DNA from: Shimia thalassica
GTDB taxonomy: Bacteria > Pseudomonadota > Alphaproteobacteria > Rhodobacterales > Rhodobacteraceae
Length of the DNA stretch: 64,000 nucleotides
Direction of reading: 5' to 3'
Assembly (NCBI RefSeq): GCF_001458215.1
Contig: NZ_CYTW01000004.1
Location: forward strand, 62,001 to 126,000
The first letter of the stretch is position 1. Every line of letters starts with the position of its first letter. The notes below the pieces were generated by a model, which searched no databases, had not been told where the DNA came from, and saw only the letters and a list, made by a program, of their open reading frames with translations. The position numbers and the translations under genes were made by a program. Positions 9,393 to 16,637 of this stretch are shown here, piece after piece.

Positions 9393-10517
9393 ATGATCTT
9401 ACCCGGTCCAGTTTTTAAGATCCTTGGCAAACCGCTTGTCCGACGGCTGGCGCTGTTGTTGGCCATGGTTGTTGGCATCTTTCTGATTGAAAGCTTCACG
9501 ACCCTGATGGAGCGCGCTCTGCAATTTGGCGGCACCCCGTGGGATGTTGCCACGCTACTGGCGTATAAGGCACCAGAGATTGTCGATATTGCGCTGGCTC
9601 TGGGTCTGTTGATTGCCTTCTATTTTGCTTTGGCCGAGGCCCGCAACAAAGGCGAATTGATGATTCTGGCCACCGCTGGTGTGCACTGGGTGCGGGTGGT
9701 CGGCTTTGCGCTTGTCGTTGGTTTGGTTGGGGGCGCCGTTTCTTATACGGTTGCGGGATACATTGTGCCGCGAGCGCACTTTGCCGAACGTATCAAAATG
9801 GCAGAGTTGCGAACCGGTCATGTCCTGCAACAGATTTCCGAAACTGGCCCACGCAACGAAATCCTGAATATGGAGCAGGCCAGCTTTATCGCGACACCAC
9901 CGTCAAACACTGAAAGTGGTCTGGAACGGGGGCCTTTGTTCATCGTTCAAACCAACCCTGATCAGTCGTGGCGGGTGATCCAGTCTTATGATTGGACCAT
10001 TGTCAAAACCCCCTCGCCCGACGTTCCTGATGGCCGCAGGATCGAACTTCTTTCCCTGCGCGCATTTGATGGCCCGCCTCCGGAAGTGGCGGCAACATCA
10101 AACCTGAACGTCTTTAATACCACCTCTGCGGATCTGTCTTTCCGGTTGCAGGACATCGCGCCAGAGCCGGCACTGGTTGCAGCACTTGGTGAAAATGTAC
10201 TGCGGTTTACGCGCGAAGACGGCAGACGGATCGCCAGTATCGGGGCGCGTGCCCTTTTGGTGCCCGCAGCGGCCCTTTTGGCAATCGTTGCCGTTCTTGC
10301 CGGAGGAAGCGGGCGATCCCGTTTCTTTGTCCTGCCCGTCGCGATTGCACTGGTGATGACCTATGATGTTCTGGGCCGCACTCTTGTTCTGGATGGTGTC
10401 GACGCTTTTGCGCCGCATGTATTGGTTGTCATCGCTTTGTGCGCATACCTTGGCCCAGCGCTGTTGTTCATTGCATGGCGTGGCGAGGCAATCATGATAC
10501 CGTCGCGGGGCGGATAA
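9393..10517 (+). CDS. LptF/LptG-like permease, first of pair
   Basis: A 374-residue protein with the YjgP/YjgQ architecture: three N-terminal membrane helices (about residues 18-38, 50-75 and 98-130), a soluble periplasmic domain of about 150 residues, then three C-terminal helices (about 280-368). In the lipopolysaccharide exporter this fold forms the membrane half that lifts lipid to the periplasmic bridge together with the ATPase LptB. Canonical lptFG usually sit with pepA, lptD or surA; here the pair lies directly behind lipid-synthesis genes, 39 bases after the CdsA-like gene and 3 bases before its partner. A role in exporting the cluster's lipid is the natural inference. No LptB is encoded nearby, so it would share one. 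Confidence 0.82.
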   Translation: MILPGPVFKILGKPLVRRLALLLAMVVGIFLIESFTTLMERALQFGGTPWDVATLLAYKAPEIVDIALALGLLIAFYFALAEARNKGELMILATAGVHWVRVVGFALVVGLVGGAVSYTVAGYIVPRAHFAERIKMAELRTGHVLQQISETGPRNEILNMEQASFIATPPSNTESGLERGPLFIVQTNPDQSWRVIQSYDWTIVKTPSPDVPDGRRIELLSLRAFDGPPPEVAATSNLNVFNTTSADLSFRLQDIAPEPALVAALGENVLRFTREDGRRIASIGARALLVPAAALLAIVAVLAGGSGRSRFFVLPVAIALVMTYDVLGRTLVLDGVDAFAPHVLVVIALCAYLGPALLFIAWRGEAIMIPSRGG

Positions 10518-10520
10518 CGG

Positions 10521-11660
10521 ATGGGCATTCTGCGGAAACACACCGGCATTGCCGCAAGGCGCGTTTTTGCGACCTATCTTCTTGCGATCAGTTTCTCGAT
10601 GTTCGTTCTTTTGGTCATTGCACTGGCCATCGACCTTGCCGGCAACCTTGATGATGTCCGCGCGAAAGCCGACGATACAGGCGTTTCAACTTCGTCGTTA
10701 TTGCTGCCCTATATGGGATACAGAGCGGCCGATATCATCGCTCGTTTGCTGCCGATGGCCTGTCTGATCGGGGGCCTTATTGCCGAACTGCTGCGCCGGC
10801 AACGGCTTGAGGACGTGATCCTTGATGCTGCTGGCGCCTCTCCCTCTATCACATTGGGGGCGTTGCTTGCCGTCGGGCTGGTCACAGGGATCGCACAAAC
10901 AGCGTTGGAAGGCTCTATTCGGCCGCACGCCGTGGCCAATCAGGTGAAACTCGGGCTGGGAAGCTATGCCGAGCGTTTCAAATCGGGCGAAACGGCACCT
11001 GTGTGGTTTCTGGATGGCAACCGCGCCATGCAGGCCAAAGTGTACCGTGCGGATGCTCCGGAGCTGCGTGATGTCCGCCTGTATGAGGGACTCACAGAAA
11101 GCAGCCTGACAAGCATCACACACGCCACGCGTGCCATTCCGGTTGAAGGCAATCAGATGTGGCGGCTGGAGGGGATCGTCCGGTGGCAAATCAAAGACGG
11201 TTATCCACAATCACCAGAGCGCCTTGCGCAGATGGATATCGCTTTTCCGCTAACCTCGGCACATGTTCAATATCACGGCGTCCTTGGGTTTTATCTCCCC
11301 TATGAACGGTTGCAGGAATTGTCTTCTATCGCAGCCTCGCATCGCAGTCCTGATGCAGAAACCGCCATTGTCCGTCGCTATGCCGCGTTTTTCCTGCCCG
11401 GGATTTTTGCTCTGTTGGGGGCAAGCCTGGCACGGGTAAGCCAACGCGGAAGGGTGCTTGCGCCGTTTCGCCTGTTGATGCTGGGCACCATGGGGTATTT
11501 GTCATTGGTGTCGGTAAAGGTGTTCTGGGCGCTTGGCGAATTTGGCGAGGTCGGGCCAATCGCAACAAGCGTGATCCCTCTCACCATTGCGCTTGGGGTG
11601 TCTATCCTGCTTCAACTCATCGCCAGCGGCTATGTCGTGTTGCGACGCTCCGAGGCATAA
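10521..11660 (+). CDS. LptF/LptG-like permease, second of pair
   Basis: A 379-residue YjgP/YjgQ-family protein with three membrane helices at the N-terminus (about 15-40, 62-85 and 108-130), a periplasmic domain, and three helices at about 295-315, 322-345 and 352-372. The cytoplasmic link RRQRLEDVILDAAGAS around residues 91-106 corresponds to the coupling region that touches the ATPase in this family. It begins 3 bases after its partner ends and closes the operon. Its last 31 bases overlap the end of the convergent nucleotidyltransferase gene. It would form a heterodimer with the preceding protein as a lipid extraction channel. Confidence 0.82.
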   Translation: MGILRKHTGIAARRVFATYLLAISFSMFVLLVIALAIDLAGNLDDVRAKADDTGVSTSSLLLPYMGYRAADIIARLLPMACLIGGLIAELLRRQRLEDVILDAAGASPSITLGALLAVGLVTGIAQTALEGSIRPHAVANQVKLGLGSYAERFKSGETAPVWFLDGNRAMQAKVYRADAPELRDVRLYEGLTESSLTSITHATRAIPVEGNQMWRLEGIVRWQIKDGYPQSPERLAQMDIAFPLTSAHVQYHGVLGFYLPYERLQELSSIAASHRSPDAETAIVRRYAAFFLPGIFALLGASLARVSQRGRVLAPFRLLMLGTMGYLSLVSVKVFWALGEFGEVGPIATSVIPLTIALGVSILLQLIASGYVVLRRSEA

Positions 11661-12403
11661 AGCGTGTCGTTTTCACAGATGCGCGGCCACACGTGGGATA
11701 TGGCGTTGTGATACATCTGCTCGTCATCCACTTCGGACCATGCCAAATCTTCGATCAAGTGACAGTCGATATCAACGCGGGCCCCAGTTTTCACGACGAC
11801 AATTTCATAGTCAGACGTCGGATGCGCTGCCAAATGTGCGGCACCGACGTCTTGTAACACACTTCTGTTGGCCGCTGAAAAACAGGTGATTCCCACCAGT
11901 TCCCCAAGGTGTTGTTCGGGTTGTGCCGAGATGTCTTTGTTCATTGTTTTTAAGACTGCCTGCCCCTGCAGACCTTCCCGCGACCAAATGAAGACTTCAT
12001 CCGTGGCCCGCGTTTCACCAGACATCAAAATGCGTGTCACACCCGACGTGATGGGCGCAAGGGCCCGCCGTTCAAAGATGATATCGGACTCGAGAAGAAC
12101 CACATCCCCGTCCAAACCTTCAAGCCCCATCATCAAAGACAACAGGCTGCCGGTCTCACCATATTGCGCATTGTGAACAAGGGTCACGCCGGCATGGTTC
12201 TGAAAAAGGTCTTGGTATTGGTCCGCAAGGTGTCCGGTCACAATCCGAACGTTGCGGACCCCCTGTTCCTGCAACAACCGGACCGATCGCTGAACAAGGG
12301 GTTCGCCCCCAACCTCAAGCAGACCTTTGGGCGTCATTTCCCCCCGTTTGCCCATGCGCATGCCGCGCCCGGCGGCAAGTATAAGTGCAGTCGCTTCAGG
12401 CAT
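11630..12403 (-). CDS. Sugar-phosphate/alcohol-phosphate nucleotidyltransferase
   Basis: A 257-residue NTP transferase. The N-terminus has LAAGRGMRMG at 9-18 followed by PKGLLEVGG at 25-33, the nucleotide-binding loop and catalytic lysine of the family. ESD at 105-107 is the likely metal site. The overall look is that of CTP-using enzymes such as LicC (phosphocholine) and archaeal inositol-1-phosphate cytidylyltransferase. Beside inositol-phosphate synthase, an FGGY kinase and a CDP-alcohol phosphotransferase, it may form a CDP-inositol or CDP-polyol headgroup donor. I start it at ATG 12403; the longer TTG start at 12430 has no better ribosome site. It is convergent with the permease operon and divergent from the glycosyltransferase. 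Confidence 0.75.
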   Translation of the reverse strand: MPEATALILAAGRGMRMGKRGEMTPKGLLEVGGEPLVQRSVRLLQEQGVRNVRIVTGHLADQYQDLFQNHAGVTLVHNAQYGETGSLLSLMMGLEGLDGDVVLLESDIIFERRALAPITSGVTRILMSGETRATDEVFIWSREGLQGQAVLKTMNKDISAQPEQHLGELVGITCFSAANRSVLQDVGAAHLAAHPTSDYEIVVVKTGARVDIDCHLIEDLAWSEVDDEQMYHNAISHVWPRICENDTLYASERRNTT

Positions 12404-12520
12404 TTTGTCCGCCGCCCCAAATATTTCCAAAAATCTGACACGCCTATGCTAGGAGGTTTTTGACCACAAGAAAACGGCCGGAATACCCCATATGCCCCAC
12501 AGCCAGCGGATAGCGTCCAG

Positions 12521-13621
12521 ATGAAAATCGTAATGGTGTGCCCCTATGCCATGGGACGCCCCGGAGGCGTGCAAACGCATGTCCGGGATATGGCGGGCTG
12601 GCTTCGCTCGCAAGGGCACGGCGTGCGTATTGTGGCACCGGATGATGGAAGTGAAGAAGAGGGGCTTTATCCGTTGGGTGGGTTTCGGAAAATCACCCTT
12701 CACGGCACCAGCTTTGAAATTGCCCGCGCCAACAGAAAAGCCGTTCAAACCTGTGCGCGTGATCTCAGGGAATGGGGTGCAGATGTCGTCCACCTGCACA
12801 CCCCGTGGACGCCGATGATGGCATGGCAAATCTGGAAAGCGCTGAAACTGCCGACAGTCGCGACGTTTCACGCCACACTGCCAGAAAGTACCGGCTTTGA
12901 CCCGATGACGGCCTTTTTGAACCGCGCCGCCCGATATTTTTCAAAACGTCTGGATCACATCGTTGTCCCGTCTCGGGCACCTCAGGCGCAATGGGAACGC
13001 TTGGGGCTTCCTGCCCCCACAATCATTTCTCCAACCATAGACCTTTCCAAGTGGCGCGCCGCATGTGGCACCCCGACCGATCGTCTGAAAATCGTCTATC
13101 TGGGTCGACTGGAAGAGCGCAAAGGCCTGAATGTCCTGCTGGATGCATGGCAGGATATCGCTGCAATGCTGCCCCGTGCAGAACTGACCATCGCTGGCAG
13201 TGGCGAACTGCAAAACGCCATTGAAACGCAGATCTCAAGCCTTGGGCTGCAACGTATACGTCTGATACCTGCGCCTGACGATGCCACGGCAAAATCACTG
13301 GTCGGAGAGTCGGATCTGTTTCTTGCACCCGCGCTTGAGGGGGAAAGTTTCGGGCTGGTTCTGATCGAAGCCATGGCCGCGGGCACCTTGCCCATTGCGG
13401 CCTCGAATGCAGGGTTCAGAACAGTCATGACCGGGGCGGGCCAAAGCTTGCTGGTTGCGCCGGGTGATGCTCTTGCGCTGGCCGAAAGAGTGATCGAAGT
13501 GGCGTCGAACCCTGCCGAACGCGCCGCACTACAGGCTTGGGCCAGCAAACGCGCGTTCGAATTCGACGTTGCCTCGGTTGGGCCAGACTATGTTGCGCTT
13601 TATCAATCAGCTCTGGCATGA
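12521..13621 (+). CDS. GT4 glycosyltransferase, PimA-like
   Basis: A GT-B fold retaining glycosyltransferase of 366 residues. The N-terminal MVCPYA..RPGGVQTHV (5-21) closely recalls phosphatidylinositol mannosyltransferase PimA, where CPYS..PGGVQ is conserved. The C-terminal half has LGRLEERKG (194-202) and the E-x7-E pair Glu275/Glu283 in EGESFGLVLIEAMAAG, which binds the nucleotide sugar. It would add a sugar to a lipid acceptor on the cytoplasmic face; given the inositol genes beside it, an inositol lipid is a reasonable guess. It starts a second plus-strand run that includes the kinase and the phosphotransferase. The donor sugar is not predictable from sequence alone. Confidence 0.8.
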   Translation: MKIVMVCPYAMGRPGGVQTHVRDMAGWLRSQGHGVRIVAPDDGSEEEGLYPLGGFRKITLHGTSFEIARANRKAVQTCARDLREWGADVVHLHTPWTPMMAWQIWKALKLPTVATFHATLPESTGFDPMTAFLNRAARYFSKRLDHIVVPSRAPQAQWERLGLPAPTIISPTIDLSKWRAACGTPTDRLKIVYLGRLEERKGLNVLLDAWQDIAAMLPRAELTIAGSGELQNAIETQISSLGLQRIRLIPAPDDATAKSLVGESDLFLAPALEGESFGLVLIEAMAAGTLPIAASNAGFRTVMTGAGQSLLVAPGDALALAERVIEVASNPAERAALQAWASKRAFEFDVASVGPDYVALYQSALA

Positions 13622-13667
13622 GGTGATTTGTCATATCCGTTCTGCGGTTGCATAATCCCCGCCATTC

Positions 13668-15263
13668 ATGCCAGCTAACGACATCTCAGCCGAACGGCGA
13701 CATGAAGCCCCAATAGGGAAAGTGATTGTGACTGAACGCGATCTTGTTATTTCAGCGGATTTTGGAACTTCCGGTGTCAAGATCGGTATCGTGGACCATT
13801 CTTTAAAGCTTATCTCGCGGGCCACTGCGACATACCCCCTGTCTCTGGCCAAGGGTGGCATCGCAGAGCAAGCACCTGATGACTGGTGGGCGGCGCTTGC
13901 GCGGGGCTTGTCCGACCTGCGTCACGAAATTCCGAACCTGATGGAGCGCACCGGCGCATTGGTCATGAGCACGCAGCTGTGCGGCGTGATTTGCGCGGAC
14001 GAGACCGGTCATGCCCTGCGCCCCTGCCTGACATGGCTGGACAAGCGGGCCGCCCCCATAGGTCGTGCCCTGACTGGCGGATTTCCAGAGGTGCATGGAT
14101 ATCAGATTTTCAAACTCGCACGATGGTTGCGTATCGCAAACGGCGCACCTGCCAAAAACGGTATGGACCCGACCGCCAAATTTCTTTGGATCGCACAAAA
14201 CGAACCCGAGATTTATGCCCGCACGCGCTGGTTCCTTGATGTGAAAGACTGGCTGGTGCATCGCGCAACCGGCCGTTTCACCACAAGCGCCGAAAGCGCC
14301 AATCTGAGCTGGCTGATGGATACCCGTCCCGGGCGCGAGGGATGGTCCCAGACATTGGCCAACGTAGTGGGCATACCGCTCGAAAAAATGCCCGAGATTG
14401 TCGACGCCGCCGAGATTGTCGGCACTCTTACACCCCAAGCCGCCGCAGAACTTGGGTTGCGCGCAGATGTTCCGGTTCTGGGCGGCGCATCGGATGTCAC
14501 TGCAGCCGCTTTGGGATCGGGGGAAGTGTCCGATGGCGCCTTGCACATCAGCGCCGCAACCAGCGCCTGGATCGCGGGGTTCATGCCCTCTCGATTGCTC
14601 AGCGTTGCGCATTCCTATGCCACCATCACCAGTGCCTTGAACTATCGCCCGCTTTTGATCGCCTCGCAGGAAAATGCGGGATCTGCATTGGAATGGGGCG
14701 TGCGTATCAGTGGCGGTCGGGTCGACGGCGAAGCTCTGGCCCATGCTTTTGCCGATATGGGGCCACCCGAAATAGACGATCCCTATTTTTTGCCTTGGCT
14801 TGCCGGGGAACGTGTCCCAGTCGACAATGATGCGTTGCGCGGTGTGTTTCATGGGCTGGCCCTGCACCACGATGATCGCGCCATTCGACGCGCAACGCTT
14901 GAAGGCGTGGCCCTGAACCTGCGCTGGTCTTATTCTAAGGTCTGCAAAGAAAAGCCCGTCAAAACCGATGGACCGATTGGAATGGTGGGGGGCGTGTCTG
15001 CTAACCCTGCCTTTGCCCAGACCATCGCGGATGCATTGAACCGCGAGGTGCGTGTTGGCGGATCACGGCATGCGGGCGTACTGGGCGCTGCAACTCTGGC
15101 CGCACCGGTGATGGGGTGGGCCGAAACCCCCTGGAAAGCCGCCGAGGTTTTGCGCGCCAATACAAATGCACATTATGTTCCGAACCCTGCCCGGGTCGCA
15201 GATCTTGACCGCCGTGCAACACATCTGGCCAAAATCCGAAAACACATCCTGCGCAGTTATTAG
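13668..15263 (+). CDS. FGGY-family carbohydrate/polyol kinase
   Basis: A 531-residue ATP-dependent kinase of the FGGY family (xylulokinase, glycerol kinase, ribulokinase). The phosphate-binding strand DFGTSGVKIG at 31-40 and the C-terminal GMVGGVSANPAFAQ segment are characteristic. TWLDKRA near residue 122 is part of the sugar site. Substrates of this family are short sugars or polyols. Between a GT4 enzyme and a CDP-alcohol phosphotransferase, it may prepare a polyol phosphate headgroup, though sugar catabolism cannot be excluded. The ATG at 13668 gives a 20-residue extension not needed by the fold; the GTG at 13728 (codon 21) is an equally good start. It ends 17 bases before the next gene. 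Confidence 0.82.
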   Translation: MPANDISAERRHEAPIGKVIVTERDLVISADFGTSGVKIGIVDHSLKLISRATATYPLSLAKGGIAEQAPDDWWAALARGLSDLRHEIPNLMERTGALVMSTQLCGVICADETGHALRPCLTWLDKRAAPIGRALTGGFPEVHGYQIFKLARWLRIANGAPAKNGMDPTAKFLWIAQNEPEIYARTRWFLDVKDWLVHRATGRFTTSAESANLSWLMDTRPGREGWSQTLANVVGIPLEKMPEIVDAAEIVGTLTPQAAAELGLRADVPVLGGASDVTAAALGSGEVSDGALHISAATSAWIAGFMPSRLLSVAHSYATITSALNYRPLLIASQENAGSALEWGVRISGGRVDGEALAHAFADMGPPEIDDPYFLPWLAGERVPVDNDALRGVFHGLALHHDDRAIRRATLEGVALNLRWSYSKVCKEKPVKTDGPIGMVGGVSANPAFAQTIADALNREVRVGGSRHAGVLGAATLAAPVMGWAETPWKAAEVLRANTNAHYVPNPARVADLDRRATHLAKIRKHILRSY

Positions 15264-15280
15264 ACCAAGGAAGACCTCTG

Positions 15281-15892
15281 ATGATCGACGGACTTATCAA
15301 ATCCAAGATTGATCCCATTTGGGAGAGCCTGTCGACGCCGCTTGTTCGTGCAGGCTGGACCCCGAACCAGGTCACGTTTACCGGTCTGGTCCTGATTATC
15401 GCAACCTCGCTGGCCTATCTGTGGCACGGAAGCGAGTTGATTTACGGGCTGACTTTGGCGGTTGCTTTTGCCTTTGATGCATTGGATGGCGCAGTGGCCC
15501 GCCGTCGCGATATGTGCAGCAAGGCAGGTGGTTATTTCGACGCAATGGTAGATCGCTATCAAGAGCTTGCCGTTCTGGCGACGCTGGCCTTTGTGCACGA
15601 TTTGTGGGCTTTGGCGCTGGCCGCCTTTTCAGGAAGCGTTCTGACCAGCTATGCCAAGGCCCGCACCGCTATTGAGATCGAGATCAGCAATGATGACTGG
15701 CCCGACTTCTTCGAACGGCTTGAACGGATCATATTCATTTGCGTGTTTCTGGTTCTTGCAGGCATTTTTGACGCCGGATGGATCGTCACTGCGGGCCTCG
15801 CCATATTTGCACTGCTTTCGCACTTCACGGCACTTCAGCGCGCGTGGCGGGCGACCCAGATGCTCAAATCGGACGATCAGGCGCGTCGGTAA
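15281..15892 (+). CDS. CDP-alcohol phosphatidyltransferase, PIP-synthase-like
   Basis: A 203-residue membrane enzyme with a complete catalytic motif: Asp66, Asp69-Gly70, Ala73-Arg74, Gly83, Asp87 and Asp91 with exact family spacing. The preceding WTPNQVTFTG segment resembles archaetidylinositol-phosphate and phosphatidylinositol-phosphate synthases. Enzymes of this class either move a lipid phosphate from CDP-diacylglycerol to inositol phosphate, or an alcohol phosphate from a CDP-alcohol to a lipid hydroxyl. Both substrates could be made by neighbours (CdsA-like enzyme, Ino1, nucleotidyltransferase), so the direction is open. An AGGAAG ribosome site precedes the ATG. Its last 16 bases overlap the convergent membrane-protein gene. 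Confidence 0.88.
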   Translation: MIDGLIKSKIDPIWESLSTPLVRAGWTPNQVTFTGLVLIIATSLAYLWHGSELIYGLTLAVAFAFDALDGAVARRRDMCSKAGGYFDAMVDRYQELAVLATLAFVHDLWALALAAFSGSVLTSYAKARTAIEIEISNDDWPDFFERLERIIFICVFLVLAGIFDAGWIVTAGLAIFALLSHFTALQRAWRATQMLKSDDQARR

Positions 15893-16635
15893 CGCAGGAT
15901 CGCCCCCCACATATCTGCATGAAAAATCAGATTGTAGAGCAAGAATGACGAGATCAACAAAGGCTCGGTGATGACATACGTCTGAAACACGGCTGCTTGA
16001 AACGCGCCAAGATCATAGTTCTTGATCAAAAACAGCACCAGATACGCAACGCCCAGAAAAATAGGCACCCACACGTATTTGCGGCGCACCCGCATCATCG
16101 AAGGCAGAATAACGGAATTGCGCTCGGGCTGTTTTGCAAACCTGCGGGCAGTGATCTCGACAAACACCACCACAAAGGCTTGGGAAAAGAAAAACAGATA
16201 GCTGCCGAACATGTGTTCGTCGTTGTAGTCGGGAAAGCGGTAATTGCTCAGGATAACCATCCCGACACATGCCATGAGTTGCAAGGTGGCCGACCACAGG
16301 GACAACACCGTCAGCCAGCGACGTTCTTTTGGGGGGATCTGGTCAGAGCGCATGCCCTCGGCCCAAAGCGCCGCAATCATGCTGCCCACTCCAAAAAACA
16401 GAAATACGGCAGAAATTGAAATCCACACCGCAAAAGGATTGCCAATCGCGGGGTCACGGATCGCGCCACTAATCGTAGGTGGTTTCGCGGCCGTCAGCTC
16501 AGGATACGCTGCAATATAAAGAATGCGCGCCTGATAGATCTGAAAGTTCACAACGATAATAACAAAGCCCGTCAAAACAATCGCTGCAAACAGCACCATC
16601 ACGGATCTACGGGTAGGAATGGAAACAGAAGACAT
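15877..16635 (-). CDS. Polytopic membrane protein, possibly Frag1/DRAM/Sfk1-like
   Basis: A 252-residue integral membrane protein with about six hydrophobic helices (roughly 13-31, 71-92, 109-129, 144-162, 191-209 and 218-240). Between helices 1 and 2 lies a long non-cytoplasmic loop ending in ISGAIRDPAIGNPF. The layout and a loop followed by a helix beginning WISISAVFLF recall Frag1/DRAM/Sfk1 proteins, which in eukaryotes are linked to phosphoinositide and lysosomal lipid biology. The resemblance is weak and from memory. It starts 2 bases after the stop of the ABC exporter gene, so they share an operon. Its 3' end overlaps the CDP-alcohol phosphotransferase gene. Function unknown. Confidence 0.6.
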   Translation of the reverse strand: MSSVSIPTRRSVMVLFAAIVLTGFVIIVVNFQIYQARILYIAAYPELTAAKPPTISGAIRDPAIGNPFAVWISISAVFLFFGVGSMIAALWAEGMRSDQIPPKERRWLTVLSLWSATLQLMACVGMVILSNYRFPDYNDEHMFGSYLFFFSQAFVVVFVEITARRFAKQPERNSVILPSMMRVRRKYVWVPIFLGVAYLVLFLIKNYDLGAFQAAVFQTYVITEPLLISSFLLYNLIFHADMWGAILRYRRA

Positions 16636-16637
16636 AG

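Noticed and set aside
12446-12524. Strong GGAGG site and tiny frames ahead of the GT4 gene
   Set aside because: Possible 10- or 17-codon leader peptides exist, one overlapping the GT4 start as ATGA, but they are too short to support as genes.
13803-14870. 355-codon minus-strand frame inside the FGGY kinase gene
   Set aside because: Shadow of the kinase, rich in Gly/Cys/His runs typical of antisense translation.
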